Shown: one piece after another, positions 56,116-64,000 of the stretch | Layout: each line of letters starts with the position of its first letter | Position numbering within the stretch: the stretch's first letter is position 1 | Source of the DNA: Kitasatospora sp. GP82 | GTDB lineage: Bacteria; Actinomycetota; Actinomycetes; Streptomycetales; Streptomycetaceae | DNA: 64,000 nucleotides | NCBI RefSeq assembly: GCF_029892105.1 | Contig: NZ_JARZAJ010000008.1 | Coordinates: 1-64,000, forward strand | Reading direction: 5' to 3' | Notes under the pieces: model-generated | What the model was told of the DNA's origin: nothing | Database searches by the model: none | What the model saw: only the letters and a program-made list of their open reading frames with translations | Program-made: the position numbers and the translations under genes

Positions 56116-57612
56116 TCACGGCATGGCGTGCAGATGGCTGCCGATGGTCCCGGCGATGCCACCGCCGTTCTTGGCGTCCCAGTTGGTGGACCAGGTCATC
56201 GCGCCACCGATCCCCGGCCAGGTCTGGCCGGGCCTGAAGGAGCCGCAGCCGGTGCCGGAGGCAAGGCAGTCCAGTGCCGCGTCGACCACGCTCGGGCTGA
56301 CGTAGCCGCTGCCGGCCGCGCTGGTGGAGGCGGGAACGCCGAGGCCGACCTGGCTCGGGGCGAGTCCGCCCTTCAGCTGGATGCAGGCGAGGGCGGTGAG
56401 GAAGTCCTCGGTGCCCTGCGAGTAGACGTTGCCGTCGCAGCCGTTCATCGAACCCGAGTTGTAGTACTGCATATTGACGATGGTGAGGATGTCCTTCACA
56501 TTCAGCGCCAGCTTGAAGTACTCCATGCCGGTGGACTGCATGTCGATGGTCTGCGGTGCCATGGTGAGGACGAAGCCGCTGCCCACCTTGCCGGCCAGCG
56601 AGTGCAGGGCCTGGCCCAGGTAGGCGGCGTTGACTCCGTTCTCCAGGTCGATGTCCACGCCGTCGAACCCGTAGCTCTGGATCAGGGCGTAGGCGCTGTT
56701 GGCGAAGTTTGCGGCGGAGGTGGCGTCGGCGACCGAGATGGTGCCGTTCTGGCCGCCGATGGAGAGCACCACCCGCTTGCCGGCCTGGTGCTTGGCGGCG
56801 ATGTCGGCCTTGAACTGGGCGTCGGTGTAGCCGCCGAGCTTGCTCGCCAGTGCGCTGTCCAGGGTGAAGCTGATCGCGCCGGGCGTGGTGGTGGCGTCGG
56901 CGAAGGAGACCGCGATGATGTCGTACGCGGCCGGGACGTCGCTGATCCGCTGCACCGTGGCGCCGTTGTCGAAGTTCTGCCAGTAGCCGGTGAGGATGTG
57001 CTTGGGCAGTCCGGTGCTGGGCGGCGTCACCGTGGGGGACGGGGACGGGGACGGGGACGGGGACTGCGTGGGGGATCCGGTGGGGGACTGGCTCGGCGGC
57101 GGGGTGCCGGGGCCGGTCAGCGAGACGTCGTCGGCGAGGTAGGGGCCCTGGTCGTACCAGCCGTGCAGGTACACCGTGACCGTGGTGGTCGAGGGGCCGG
57201 TGGTGAAGGTGGTGGTCAGCTGGTTCCAACTGGTGCCGCTGGACCAGGTGCTGGGGTCGGCGCCGCCCGTCCCGGTGGCGCCGAGGTAGACGTACGGGCC
57301 CTGTACCCAGGCGCTCAGCGTGTACGTCGAGGACGGGGTGACGGTGACACTCTGGCTGCACTGGGCGTTGTCACTGCCGCTGGGCGTGGCCTGGAGGGCG
57401 GAGCTGCCCGAGCGGGCCTGAGTACCGGTCACCTGGCCGGAGGAGGCCGTGCAGGACCAGCCGGTGAGACCGTTCTCGAAGCCGCCGTTGGCAATCAGGT
57501 CGACATCGGCGGCTTGGGCGCCGGGGGTGGCCAGCAACAGCCCGACCAGGACGAGGGCGGCCGCCACCAGAACGGCCAGGGCACTGACGGTACGACGGGG
57601 TCTTGCGCGCAT
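56116..57612 (-). CDS. secreted GH18 chitinase with N-terminal carbohydrate-binding module
   Basis: 498 residues. The signal peptide is the first ~34 residues (RRTVSALAVLVAAALVLVGLLLATPGAQA). A CBM-like beta domain (~37-165: NGGFENGLTGWSCTASSG...DDVSLTGPG) and a Pro/Ser linker with SPSPSPSPS follow. The GH18 barrel begins KHILTGYWQNFDNG and has the catalytic GFDGVDIDLE (Glu324). It hydrolyses chitin outside the cell. A DasR-like site lies ~80 bases upstream. The GH18 part resembles Streptomyces ChiA/ChiC-type enzymes. Confidence 0.93.
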   Translation of the reverse strand: MRARPRRTVSALAVLVAAALVLVGLLLATPGAQAADVDLIANGGFENGLTGWSCTASSGQVTGTQARSGSSALQATPSGSDNAQCSQSVTVTPSSTYTLSAWVQGPYVYLGATGTGGADPSTWSSGTSWNQLTTTFTTGPSTTTVTVYLHGWYDQGPYLADDVSLTGPGTPPPSQSPTGSPTQSPSPSPSPSPTVTPPSTGLPKHILTGYWQNFDNGATVQRISDVPAAYDIIAVSFADATTTPGAISFTLDSALASKLGGYTDAQFKADIAAKHQAGKRVVLSIGGQNGTISVADATSAANFANSAYALIQSYGFDGVDIDLENGVNAAYLGQALHSLAGKVGSGFVLTMAPQTIDMQSTGMEYFKLALNVKDILTIVNMQYYNSGSMNGCDGNVYSQGTEDFLTALACIQLKGGLAPSQVGLGVPASTSAAGSGYVSPSVVDAALDCLASGTGCGSFRPGQTWPGIGGAMTWSTNWDAKNGGGIAGTIGSHLHAMP

Positions 57613-57652
57613 GCCATCTCCAGTGGGGGATGTCGATGGGTGCGGTGCAGGG

Positions 57653-57681
57653 TCAAGTCCCGTGTTCTGAACGGGACTTGA
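57653..57681 (-). repeat. inverted repeat in the chitinase leader
   Basis: Perfect 11-base arms TCAAGTCCCGT/ACGGGACTTGA with a 7-base loop, 41-69 bases before the chitinase start. It may be an mRNA hairpin or an operator. Confidence 0.65.
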
Positions 57682-57690
57682 TTCACAAGG

Positions 57691-57702
57691 TGGAGTAGAC
57701 CA
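57691..57702 (-). promoter_or_regulatory. DasR-like (dre) site of the chitinase gene
   Basis: TGGTCTACTCCA on the minus strand matches 10 of 12 positions of TGGTCTAGACCA. A TTGACA -35-like hexamer lies just upstream on the same strand, so the site falls inside the promoter, as at known Streptomyces chitinase genes. Confidence 0.6.
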
Positions 57703-57793
57703 TTCCCGCTGTCAAGGCCTCGCGCCCCTGAGTGGCTCACCCCTTGCCCTGAGGTTCAGGCGGCCGGCGCGGCCGATGTCGGCAGGATGGTGG

Positions 57794-58012
57794 TCAGGTG
57801 GGCGATGCGGGTCGAGGCGAGGCCGTCGCCGTAGGGGCTGGGGTCCGGGCGAGGCGGGCCAGGCGACTCCGGGTGTCCGCGAGCCACTCCTCGGCGAGGG
57901 TGCCGGGCTCGGGGCCCGGCGCGACCAGCGCGGCGAACCCGGCGTCGATCGCCTCGTGGGCGACGAAGAAGTTGCGCACCAAGCGCTCCTGACGGCTTTG
58001 ATTCGAGGGCAT
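57794..58012 (-). CDS. small hypothetical protein, possibly frameshifted
   Basis: 72 codons from ATG 58012. Residues 8-55 look like a genuine helical protein (QERLVRNFFVAHEAIDAGFAAL and LAEEWLADTRSRLARLAR). The last ~15 residues are low complexity, whereas another frame then reads protein-like to a stop near 57756 (PYGDGLASTRIAHLTTILP), so a one-base frameshift is possible. The 18-base palindrome at 58010-58027 covers the start codon. No ribosome site is visible. Function not recognised. Confidence 0.42.
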   Translation of the reverse strand: MPSNQSRQERLVRNFFVAHEAIDAGFAALVAPGPEPGTLAEEWLADTRSRLARLARTPAPTATASPRPASPT

Positions 58013-58027
58013 CTATGTGCATAGATG
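58010..58027. promoter_or_regulatory. palindrome over start of small gene
   Basis: CATCTATGTGCATAGATG has perfect 8-base arms around TG and includes the ATG of the minus-strand small gene. TCGAATCA occurs once on each side, forming a flanking direct repeat. The shape is that of a GntR-type or autoregulatory operator. Confidence 0.5.
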
Positions 58028-58168
58028 GCATGATTCGATGGTAAATGACCGTATTTATCCTGTCTTTGCAAAGTGGCGACTCTCGCTTGGCCTGCCCCGG
58101 GCGGCGTTCGGTGCGGGCTCGGACCTGCCTGCGCACATCGGCCGACGCGCCCTCCGTAGACTGAGGAC

Positions 58169-59566
58169 GTGAGCGACAAGGCCGAGCAGAACCCGTACAC
58201 GATCCGCCCCACCACCAACGACCCCGCCGATCCGGCGACCGGACTGCGCGAGGTGGAGGCCGAGCTGGCCAAGCGCTGGCCGGAGAACAAGCTGGAGCCC
58301 TCGCTCGACCGGATCGAGGCGCTGATGGACATCCTCGGCCAGCCCCAGCGCTCCTACCCCTCGATCCACATCACCGGCACCAACGGCAAGACCTCGACGG
58401 CCCGGATGATCGAGCAGCTGCTGAACGGCTTCGAGCTGCGCACCGGCCGCTACACCAGCCCGCACGTGGAGTCCGTCACCGAGCGGATCAGCCTGGACGG
58501 CGTCCCGATCTCGGTGGAGAAGTTCGTCGAGACCTACCGCGACATCGAGCCGTACCTGCAGATGGTCGATGCCCAGCAGTCGGTCGCGATGTCCTTCTTC
58601 GAGGTGCTGACCGGCATGGCGTACGCGGCCTTCGCCGACGCCCCGGTGGACGTGGCCGTCGTCGAGGTCGGCATGGGCGGCTCCTGGGACGCCACCAACG
58701 TGATCGACGCCGCCGTGTCGGTGATCACCCCGATCAGCCTCGACCACACCGACAAGCTGGGCGAGACGCCGGGCGAGATCGCGGTCGAGAAGTCCGGGAT
58801 CATCAAGCAGGGCGCGCTCGCCGTGGTCGCCCAGCAGCCGCTGGACGCCGCCCAGACGATCCTCAAGCGGGCCGTCGAGGTGGACGCCACCGTGGCCCGC
58901 GAGGGCATGGAGTTCGGCGTGATCCACCGTGAGGTCGCGGTCGGCGGGCAGATGGTGACGCTGCGGGGGCTCGGTGGCTTCGAGTACGAGGAGATCTTCC
59001 TCCCGCTGCACGGCGCCCACCAGGCGCACAACGCGGCCCTCGCGCTGGCGGCCGTGGAGGCGTTCTTCGGTGTCGGCGGCGCGCGCGGCGGGAACCTGGA
59101 CGCGGACAAGGTGCGCCAGGCGTTCTCCGGTGTCCGCTCGCCGGGCCGACTCGAGGTCGTCCGCCGCAGCCCCACCGTGATCCTGGACGCCGCGCACAAC
59201 CCGCACGGCGCCGAGGCCACCGTCGCCGCGATCGGCGAGTCCTTCGGCTTCAGCAAGCTGGTCGGCGTGATCGCCACCAGCGGCGACAAGGACGTCGCCG
59301 GGCTGCTGGAGGTCTTCGAGCCGGTCCTGGCCGAGGTGGTCGTCACCCAGAACTCCACCCACCGCGCGATGCCGGTGGACGAACTGGCCGCGCTGGCCGT
59401 GGAGATCTTCGGCGAGGACCGGGTTCAGGTGGAGCCGCGCCTGGACGACGCCATCGACGCGGCCGTCACCCTCGCCGAGGAGGAGGACCTCGGCGGTGTC
59501 GGCGTCCTGGTCACCGGCTCGGTCATCACGGTGGGCGAGGCCCGCCTGCTGCTCGGGAGGAAGTAG
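58169..59566 (+). CDS. folC: folylpolyglutamate synthase / dihydrofolate synthase
   Basis: 465 residues from GTG 58169. Mur-ligase-type ATPase: P-loop GTNGKT (70-75) in HITGTNGKTSTARMIEQLL, EVGMGGSWDATNVI, and the C-terminal signature LDAAHNPHGAEA. It adds glutamate to folates. GAGGAC precedes the start. It is followed two bases later by the DUF4233 gene, an association conserved in Streptomyces. Confidence 0.95.
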   Translation: MSDKAEQNPYTIRPTTNDPADPATGLREVEAELAKRWPENKLEPSLDRIEALMDILGQPQRSYPSIHITGTNGKTSTARMIEQLLNGFELRTGRYTSPHVESVTERISLDGVPISVEKFVETYRDIEPYLQMVDAQQSVAMSFFEVLTGMAYAAFADAPVDVAVVEVGMGGSWDATNVIDAAVSVITPISLDHTDKLGETPGEIAVEKSGIIKQGALAVVAQQPLDAAQTILKRAVEVDATVAREGMEFGVIHREVAVGGQMVTLRGLGGFEYEEIFLPLHGAHQAHNAALALAAVEAFFGVGGARGGNLDADKVRQAFSGVRSPGRLEVVRRSPTVILDAAHNPHGAEATVAAIGESFGFSKLVGVIATSGDKDVAGLLEVFEPVLAEVVVTQNSTHRAMPVDELAALAVEIFGEDRVQVEPRLDDAIDAAVTLAEEEDLGGVGVLVTGSVITVGEARLLLGRK

Positions 59567-59568
59567 TC

Positions 59569-59904
59569 ATGCGGACCCTGTGCTCCTCGACGCTGATCGG
59601 CGAGGCCTTGCTGCTGCTCTTCGCCGCGTTGGTGGCCATGCAGCTCAGCCACGTCTCCGCCGCGACCATCTGGACGGTCAGCGGCATCGCGATGCTGCTG
59701 TGCGTCCTGCTCTGCGGCGCGATCACCCGCCCCGGCGCGGTCGCCGTCGGCTGGGCGCTCCAGCTCGGCCTGATCGCCAGCGGCTTCGTCCTGCCGACCA
59801 TGTTCGGCCTGGGCGCGGTCTTCGCGGGCCTGTGGTGGTGCTCGGTGCACTACGGCCGCAAGATCGACGAGATCAAGGCCGCCCGCGCGGCTGCCACTGC
59901 CTGA
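59569..59904 (+). CDS. DUF4233 small membrane protein
   Basis: 111 residues with three or four membrane helices (LLLLFAALVAMQL, IWTVSGIAMLLCVLLCGAI, GWALQLGLIASGFVLPTMFG, AVFAGLWWCSVHYG) and a short basic tail. It starts 2 bases after folC, so translation is coupled. This family always sits next to folC in Streptomyces; its role is unknown. Confidence 0.9.
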   Translation: MRTLCSSTLIGEALLLLFAALVAMQLSHVSAATIWTVSGIAMLLCVLLCGAITRPGAVAVGWALQLGLIASGFVLPTMFGLGAVFAGLWWCSVHYGRKIDEIKAARAAATA

Positions 59905-60008
59905 CCTGCGGTGAGCAGCCCCGCGCGCACGGGCGGGCTGCTCACCCAAGGTAATCTCTGGGCAAGGCCGCATACACCATGCCCTACCGAATCCCCTGGA
60001 GCCGCACC

Positions 60009-60422
60009 GTGTCCCAGCGCACTCTCGTCCTGCTCAAGCCCGACGCCGTCAAGCGCGGCCTGGCCGGCGAGATCATCAGCCGTATCGAGCGCAAGGCCGG
60101 TTGGCAGCTTTCCGCTGTCGAGCTGCGCACTTTCGACCGGGCGACGCTGGAGCAGCACTACGCGGAGCACGTCGGCCGCCCGTTCTACGAGCCGCTGCTG
60201 GAGTTCATGACCTCGGGCCCGTCGATCGCGCTGATCGTCGAGGGCGAGAACGTCATCCCGGGCATCCGCGCGCTGGCCGGTGCGACCGACCCGCTGCAGG
60301 CCGGCCCCGGCACCATCCGCGGCGACTTCGCGACCATCACCCGCGAGAACCTGATCCACGCCTCGGACTCCCCGGAGTCCGCCGAGCGCGAGATCAAGAT
60401 CTTCTTCCCGGCCCACGCCTGA
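60009..60422 (+). CDS. ndk: nucleoside diphosphate kinase
   Basis: 137 residues from GTG 60009. [21 protein letters not shown] is the family start, and the phospho-acceptor is His117 in [17 protein letters not shown]. It balances NTP pools by phosphate transfer. Upstream in-frame ATG 59979 is not conserved sequence. A terminator hairpin follows at 60450. Confidence 0.95.
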   Translation: MSQRTLVLLKPDAVKRGLAGEIISRIERKAGWQLSAVELRTFDRATLEQHYAEHVGRPFYEPLLEFMTSGPSIALIVEGENVIPGIRALAGATDPLQAGPGTIRGDFATITRENLIHASDSPESAEREIKIFFPAHA

Positions 60423-60449
60423 GACTCGATTCGCCGCAGTGCGATCCGC

Positions 60450-60489
60450 CCTGGTCGGGCCGGTTGTCGACCGATCTGGCCCGACCAGG
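60450..60489 (+). terminator. ndk terminator
   Basis: Perfect 12-base arms CCTGGTCGGGCC/GGCCCGACCAGG with a 16-base loop, 28 bases after the stop. The remaining sequence to 60746 is the mre promoter region and holds no gene. Confidence 0.75.
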
Positions 60490-60518
60490 TGAATCTCAGC
60501 TTTTGATCCTCAAATAAC

Positions 60519-60544
60519 GGAACTCCGGACCTCGACACGGCGTC
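60519..60544 (+). promoter_or_regulatory. possible ECF sigma-E promoter of the mre cluster
   Basis: GGAAC (60519-60523) and CGTC (60541-60544) are separated by 17 bases. This resembles the -35/-10 of the Streptomyces cell-envelope sigma factor SigE, which is known to control mre genes. It lies ~200 bases before mreB. Confidence 0.4.
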
Positions 60545-60746
60545 CCAATCCAGGAAGAAGCCATCGAGTCCCCGGAGAATGGGCGGCATACCTTGCTCGC
60601 CGCTCGTGCTGACCGGCGTGGCTACGATGGACACAACTCATGGGCCCGGTACGGCTGCTCAGCTGATCTCCGCCCTGCAGTGGGCGAGCGTGACCGGCCC
60701 ACTCCCCGCCATCTGATTCCGAGTTCGGGAAGGCACTCCACACCCC

Positions 60747-61784
60747 ATGGCCAACAATCTGTCGTTCATCGGCCGTGACATGGCGATCGACCTTGGTACT
60801 GCCAACACGCTGGTGTACGTCAGGGGCAAGGGGATCGTTCTCAACGAGCCGTCGGTCGTGGCGGTCAACACCAACACCGGTGGGATCCTGGCGGTGGGCT
60901 CCGAGGCCAAGCGGATGATCGGCCGGACCCCCGGCAACATCGTCGCCATCCGCCCGCTGAAGGACGGCGTGATCGCCGACTTCGAGATCACCGAGCGGAT
61001 GCTCCGCTACTTCATCCTCAAGATCCACCGGCGCCGCTACCTGGCCCGGCCCCGGGTCGTGGTCTGCGTGCCCTCCGGTATCACCGGGGTCGAGCGCCGT
61101 GCCGTGATCGAGGCCAGCTCGCAGGCGGGCGCGCGCCAGGTGCACATCATCGAGGAGCCGATGGCGGCGGCGATCGGCGCCGGACTGCCGGTCCACGAGC
61201 CCACCGGCAACATGGTGGTGGACATCGGCGGCGGCACCACCGAGGTCGCCGTGATCTCGCTCGGCGGCATCGTCACCGCGCAGTCCATCCGAGTGGCGGG
61301 TGACGAACTGGACAACGCGATCGTTCAGCACATCAAGAAGGAGTACTCGCTGCTCCTGGGCGAGCGCAGTGCCGAGCAGATCAAGATGAGCATCGGCTCC
61401 GCCTTCGCCCTGGAGGGAGAGAAGGATGAGCATGCCGAGATCCGCGGCCGGGACCTGGTCAGCGGCCTGCCGAAGACGGTGGTCATCTCGGCCGCCGAGG
61501 TCCGCGAGGCCATCGACGAGCCGGTGAACTCCATCATCGACGCCGTCAAGACCACCCTCGACCAGTGCCCGCCCGAGCTGGCCGGCGATGTGATGGACCG
61601 TGGGATCGTGCTCACCGGCGGCGGCGCCCTGCTGCGCGGTCTCGACGAGCGGCTGCGCCGGGAGACCGGCATGCCGATCCACATCGCGGAGAACCCGCTG
61701 GACTCCGTGGCCCTCGGCTCCGGTAAGTGCGTCGAGGAGTTCGAGGCGCTCCAGCAGGTGCTCGACGCCCAGCCGCGTCGCTGA
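60747..61784 (+). CDS. mreB: rod-shape/cell-wall actin homologue MreB
   Basis: 345 residues. Actin-fold ATPase with phosphate-1 [11 protein letters not shown], phosphate-2 [18 protein letters not shown], adenosine motif [13 protein letters not shown] and connecting loops at family positions. In Streptomyces it protects spore walls rather than shaping hyphae. First gene of mreBCD-mrdA; a remnant of a second mreB copy lies 5.6 kb upstream. Confidence 0.97.
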   Translation: MANNLSFIGRDMAIDLGTANTLVYVRGKGIVLNEPSVVAVNTNTGGILAVGSEAKRMIGRTPGNIVAIRPLKDGVIADFEITERMLRYFILKIHRRRYLARPRVVVCVPSGITGVERRAVIEASSQAGARQVHIIEEPMAAAIGAGLPVHEPTGNMVVDIGGGTTEVAVISLGGIVTAQSIRVAGDELDNAIVQHIKKEYSLLLGERSAEQIKMSIGSAFALEGEKDEHAEIRGRDLVSGLPKTVVISAAEVREAIDEPVNSIIDAVKTTLDQCPPELAGDVMDRGIVLTGGGALLRGLDERLRRETGMPIHIAENPLDSVALGSGKCVEEFEALQQVLDAQPRR

Positions 61785-61880
61785 CACACCTATTTCTGAC
61801 AGTCTTTCAACTGAACGGTCCTCGCCTCGTGCCCCACGGCACGAGGCGAGGTCAGGAACTGAAGGGGCAGCTCCAGCACC

Positions 61881-62897
61881 GTGAGGGACACCCGAGAGAG
61901 CCGGCTACTGCTCATCCTGCTGGTCGCCGTCGCCTTCGCACTGATCACCGTGGACATCAGGGGCGGTGAGAGCTCTCCGCTTGGCGGTGCCCGGCGGGTC
62001 GCCGCGAGCGTCCTCGGACCGGTCGAGCGAGCCGCCTCCGGCGCCGTCGACCCGGTGGCCGGCACGGTCAGGGCGATCCGTGACGCCGGTACCCACCAGC
62101 AGCGGCTCGACCAGATCACCCGCGAGAACACCGAACTGCGCCAGCGCCTGGCGTCCTCCGACACCGCCACAGGCCGCACCAAGCAGCTCGACGACATGCT
62201 CCGCACCGCCGGGGCGGGCGGCTACACCATCAAGGCCGCCCAGGTGATTGCGATCGGCGCCGCCCAGGGCTTCTCCTGGACCATCACCATCGACGCGGGC
62301 AGCGAGGACGGCCTCTCCCGCGACATGACGGTGATCAACGGCCAGGGCCTGGTCGGCCGGGTCACCACCGTCGGCCCGACCACCGCCACCGTGCTGCTCG
62401 CCTCCGACCCGGGCTTCACCGCCGGGACCCGGCTGGAGGGCAGCAACGAGATCGGCTTCGCCAACGGCCAGGGCAACGGCCCGATGCGCATCTCGCTGCT
62501 GAACGGCCGGGCCCAGGTCAAGGCGGGTGACCGGGTGGTGACCTTCGGATCGCAGAGCGGCCGCCCGTTCGTCCCCGGCGTGCCGGTCGGCACCGTGGTC
62601 GAGGTCGAGGCGACGCCCGGTCAGCTCACCAAGACCATCCTGGTCGAGCCGTACGTCCAGTTCACCCGGCTCGATCTGGTCGGCGTCGTGGTCGTCCCGC
62701 CGCGCGCCGACCCGCGGGACGCCGTACTGCCGCCGTCCCCGGCGCCCACCCAGCCCGCGGCCCCGGCGGCCCCGGCGGCCCCCTCGACCACCGCCGCAGC
62801 CTCCGCCGCACCCGGCGCCGCCGGAGCGAGCCCCACCCCCGGCGGGGCCGGCTCCAGCCCCGCGGGGGCGAACCCCAGTCCCACAGGGGGGAACTGA
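61881..62897 (+). CDS. mreC: cell-shape protein MreC
   Basis: 338 residues from GTG 61881. One membrane helix (LLLILLVAVAFALITV, residues ~8-24), a coiled coil (~72-105, THQQRLDQITRENTELRQRL), a double beta-barrel with GLVGRVTTVGPTTATVLLAS, and a Pro/Ala/Ser low-complexity tail of ~70 residues. It is a periplasm-side scaffold linking MreB to wall enzymes. The tail is longer than in rod-shaped bacteria. Follows mreB by 96 bases. Confidence 0.93.
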   Translation: MRDTRESRLLLILLVAVAFALITVDIRGGESSPLGGARRVAASVLGPVERAASGAVDPVAGTVRAIRDAGTHQQRLDQITRENTELRQRLASSDTATGRTKQLDDMLRTAGAGGYTIKAAQVIAIGAAQGFSWTITIDAGSEDGLSRDMTVINGQGLVGRVTTVGPTTATVLLASDPGFTAGTRLEGSNEIGFANGQGNGPMRISLLNGRAQVKAGDRVVTFGSQSGRPFVPGVPVGTVVEVEATPGQLTKTILVEPYVQFTRLDLVGVVVVPPRADPRDAVLPPSPAPTQPAAPAAPAAPSTTAAASAAPGAAGASPTPGGAGSSPAGANPSPTGGN

Positions 62898-62900
62898 CCC

Positions 62901-63539
62901 ATGCGCTTCAGTCGCATCCCACTCGCCGCCGTCCTGCTGATGATCGGCCTGGTCATCCAGGTCAGCGTGCTCGGCCGACTCCAACTCCCCGGCGCCACCC
63001 CCGATCTGCTGCTGCTGATGGTGGTCGGCCTGGCTCTGGTCTACGGCCCGACCGGCGGCTGCCTGGTCGGCTTCGCCGCCGGCCTGCTCGCCGATGTCGC
63101 ACCGCCCTCCGACCATGCCATCGGCCGCTACGCCCTGGTGCTCTGCCTGATGGGCTACGCCGCCGGGCTGCTCCGCCCCGACGGCGGCCGCCAGCGCTCG
63201 GCGGTCAGCGCGCTGCTCGTGGTCGCGGGCGCCGCCGTGCTCTCCACCCTGCTGTACGCGGTGGTCGGCGCCCTGGTCGGTGACAGCGCCGCCCGCCATG
63301 TCGGCCTGACTGGCCTGGTGTTCAGCGCTCTGCTCTACGACCTGCTGCTGGCGCCCTTCGTGGTCCCCGCCGTGATGCTGCTGGCCCGCCGCTTCGACGG
63401 CGAGCGCAGCCCGGTCGAGTCCGAGGACGGACGCAGCTCCGGACTCGGCAGCCTGACCCGCTACCGGACCACCCGCGAGTCCTCGCCAGTGCCCTCGTAC
63501 AAGAAGAAGCGCCTGCCCGGCCTCGCCAAGCGCCCGTGA
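62901..63539 (+). CDS. mreD: rod-shape-determining membrane protein MreD
   Basis: 212 residues, five or six membrane helices (RIPLAAVLLMIGLVIQVSVL, LLLLMVVGLALVYG, GCLVGFAAGLLADV and others), with a basic C-terminal tail of ~45 residues. It starts 3 bases after mreC, and the next gene follows within 13 bases. Partner of MreC. Confidence 0.92.
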   Translation: MRFSRIPLAAVLLMIGLVIQVSVLGRLQLPGATPDLLLLMVVGLALVYGPTGGCLVGFAAGLLADVAPPSDHAIGRYALVLCLMGYAAGLLRPDGGRQRSAVSALLVVAGAAVLSTLLYAVVGALVGDSAARHVGLTGLVFSALLYDLLLAPFVVPAVMLLARRFDGERSPVESEDGRSSGLGSLTRYRTTRESSPVPSYKKKRLPGLAKRP

Positions 63540-63552
63540 GGAGCGACCGCAC

Positions 63553-64000
63553 GTGAGCAACATTCCGGACACCGGACGCACCCGCCGGGTGACGATCCGT
63601 CTGGTCGTCCTGCAGATCCTGGTGCTGTCGCTGCTCGCCACCCTCGGCGGGCGCCTGTGGTACCTGCAGATCCGTAACGGCAGCGAGTACGCCGCCAAGG
63701 CCCAGGGCAACCACATCCGCGAGGTGGTGGAACCCGCGGTGCGCGGGGAGATCCTGGACGCCTCCGGGCGGATCCTCGCCGGGAACGAGACCAAGCTGGT
63801 CGTCTCGGTCAGCCGTACCGCTCTGCTCCAGCAGAAGGACCACGGCAAGGCCGTGCTCGGCCGCCTCGCCGAGGTGCTCGGCACGCCGGTCAAGGACGTC
63901 CAGGACAAGGTGCGGCTCTGCGACTCCAAGACGCCGCAGCCCTGTTGGAACGGTTCGCCGTACCAGCCGATCCCGGTCACCCAGCAGGCCACCACCCAGC
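63553..64000 (+). CDS. mrdA: penicillin-binding protein 2, N-terminal part (partial)
   Basis: The frame opens at GTG 63553 and runs past the window end (149 codons seen). A short cytoplasmic tail and a membrane helix (LVVLQILVLSLLATLGGRLWYLQIRNG) begin the PBP dimerisation domain, with REVVEPAVRGEILDASGRILAGNE, the conserved start of class B PBPs. GAGGAG precedes the start. The transpeptidase domain is beyond the window. Its position after mreD supports MrdA. Confidence 0.93.
   Translation, partial: MSNIPDTGRTRRVTIRLVVLQILVLSLLATLGGRLWYLQIRNGSEYAAKAQGNHIREVVEPAVRGEILDASGRILAGNETKLVVSVSRTALLQQKDHGKAVLGRLAEVLGTPVKDVQDKVRLCDSKTPQPCWNGSPYQPIPVTQQATTQ

Overview
The window is a high-GC actinobacterial chromosome segment, almost certainly Streptomycetaceae (Streptomyces or Kitasatospora). 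Gene orders typical of that family are present: tig-clpP1-clpP2-clpX, and valS...folC-DUF4233-ndk-mreB-mreC-mreD-mrdA. Family-typical products include DUF3159, DUF6099, DUF6348, NgcEFG and a mycothiol-dependent reductase homologue. GTG starts, strong third-position G/C bias and several probable leaderless starts agree. All assignments come from reading the sequence; no database search was run.

Layout: 1-340 is the end of an rRNA operon (23S 3' end, 5S, terminator). 702-8986 is a potassium-homeostasis block: kdpD-kdpE, an OB-fold gene and DUF3159, two trkA-type RCK genes, and a divergent KimA-like K+ importer that overlaps an RNA methyltransferase gene. 10.8-17.5 kb holds a secreted hypothetical protein, a ribbon-helix-helix/Fic-like toxin-antitoxin pair with a leaderless operator-promoter, an RlmA-like methyltransferase, an AAA ATPase-MazG pair, and DUF6099 overlapping an antisense small gene. 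17.8-23.3 kb has dapD and the hen1-pnkp RNA-repair cassette. 23.3-28.2 kb has argF behind an ARG-box-like site, an orphan VapC, and acnA behind twin palindromes and an iron box. 28.5-32 kb is a Ngc-type GlcNAc/chitobiose ABC operon.

32-46 kb holds pepN, a Rv2466c-type reductase, an amino-acid permease, bioY, rpiB, a truncated Eis-like gene, a SpoIIE/PP2C phosphatase, a tiny membrane protein, DUF6348, a ydaO-type (c-di-AMP) riboswitch in front of an M23 peptidase, tRNA-Gly, tRNA-Pro and a drug-efflux MFS gene. 45.6-50.2 kb is the tig-clp proteostasis locus with a ClgR-like operator, followed by two paralogous Pro/Gln/Tyr-rich membrane proteins and valS. Between valS and folC lies about 3.3 kb of atypical content: an internally deleted mreB-like remnant, an unknown gene, a secreted GH18 chitinase with a DasR-like site, and a small gene with a palindrome over its start. 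58.2-64 kb is folC, DUF4233, ndk and the mre cluster, ending inside mrdA.

Shared themes: K+ transport and a c-di-AMP riboswitch occur in one window; GlcNAc/chitin uptake and chitinase may share DasR; aconitase appears to be under both a MarR-type regulator and iron control; and several small stress or toxin loci are scattered between housekeeping genes.
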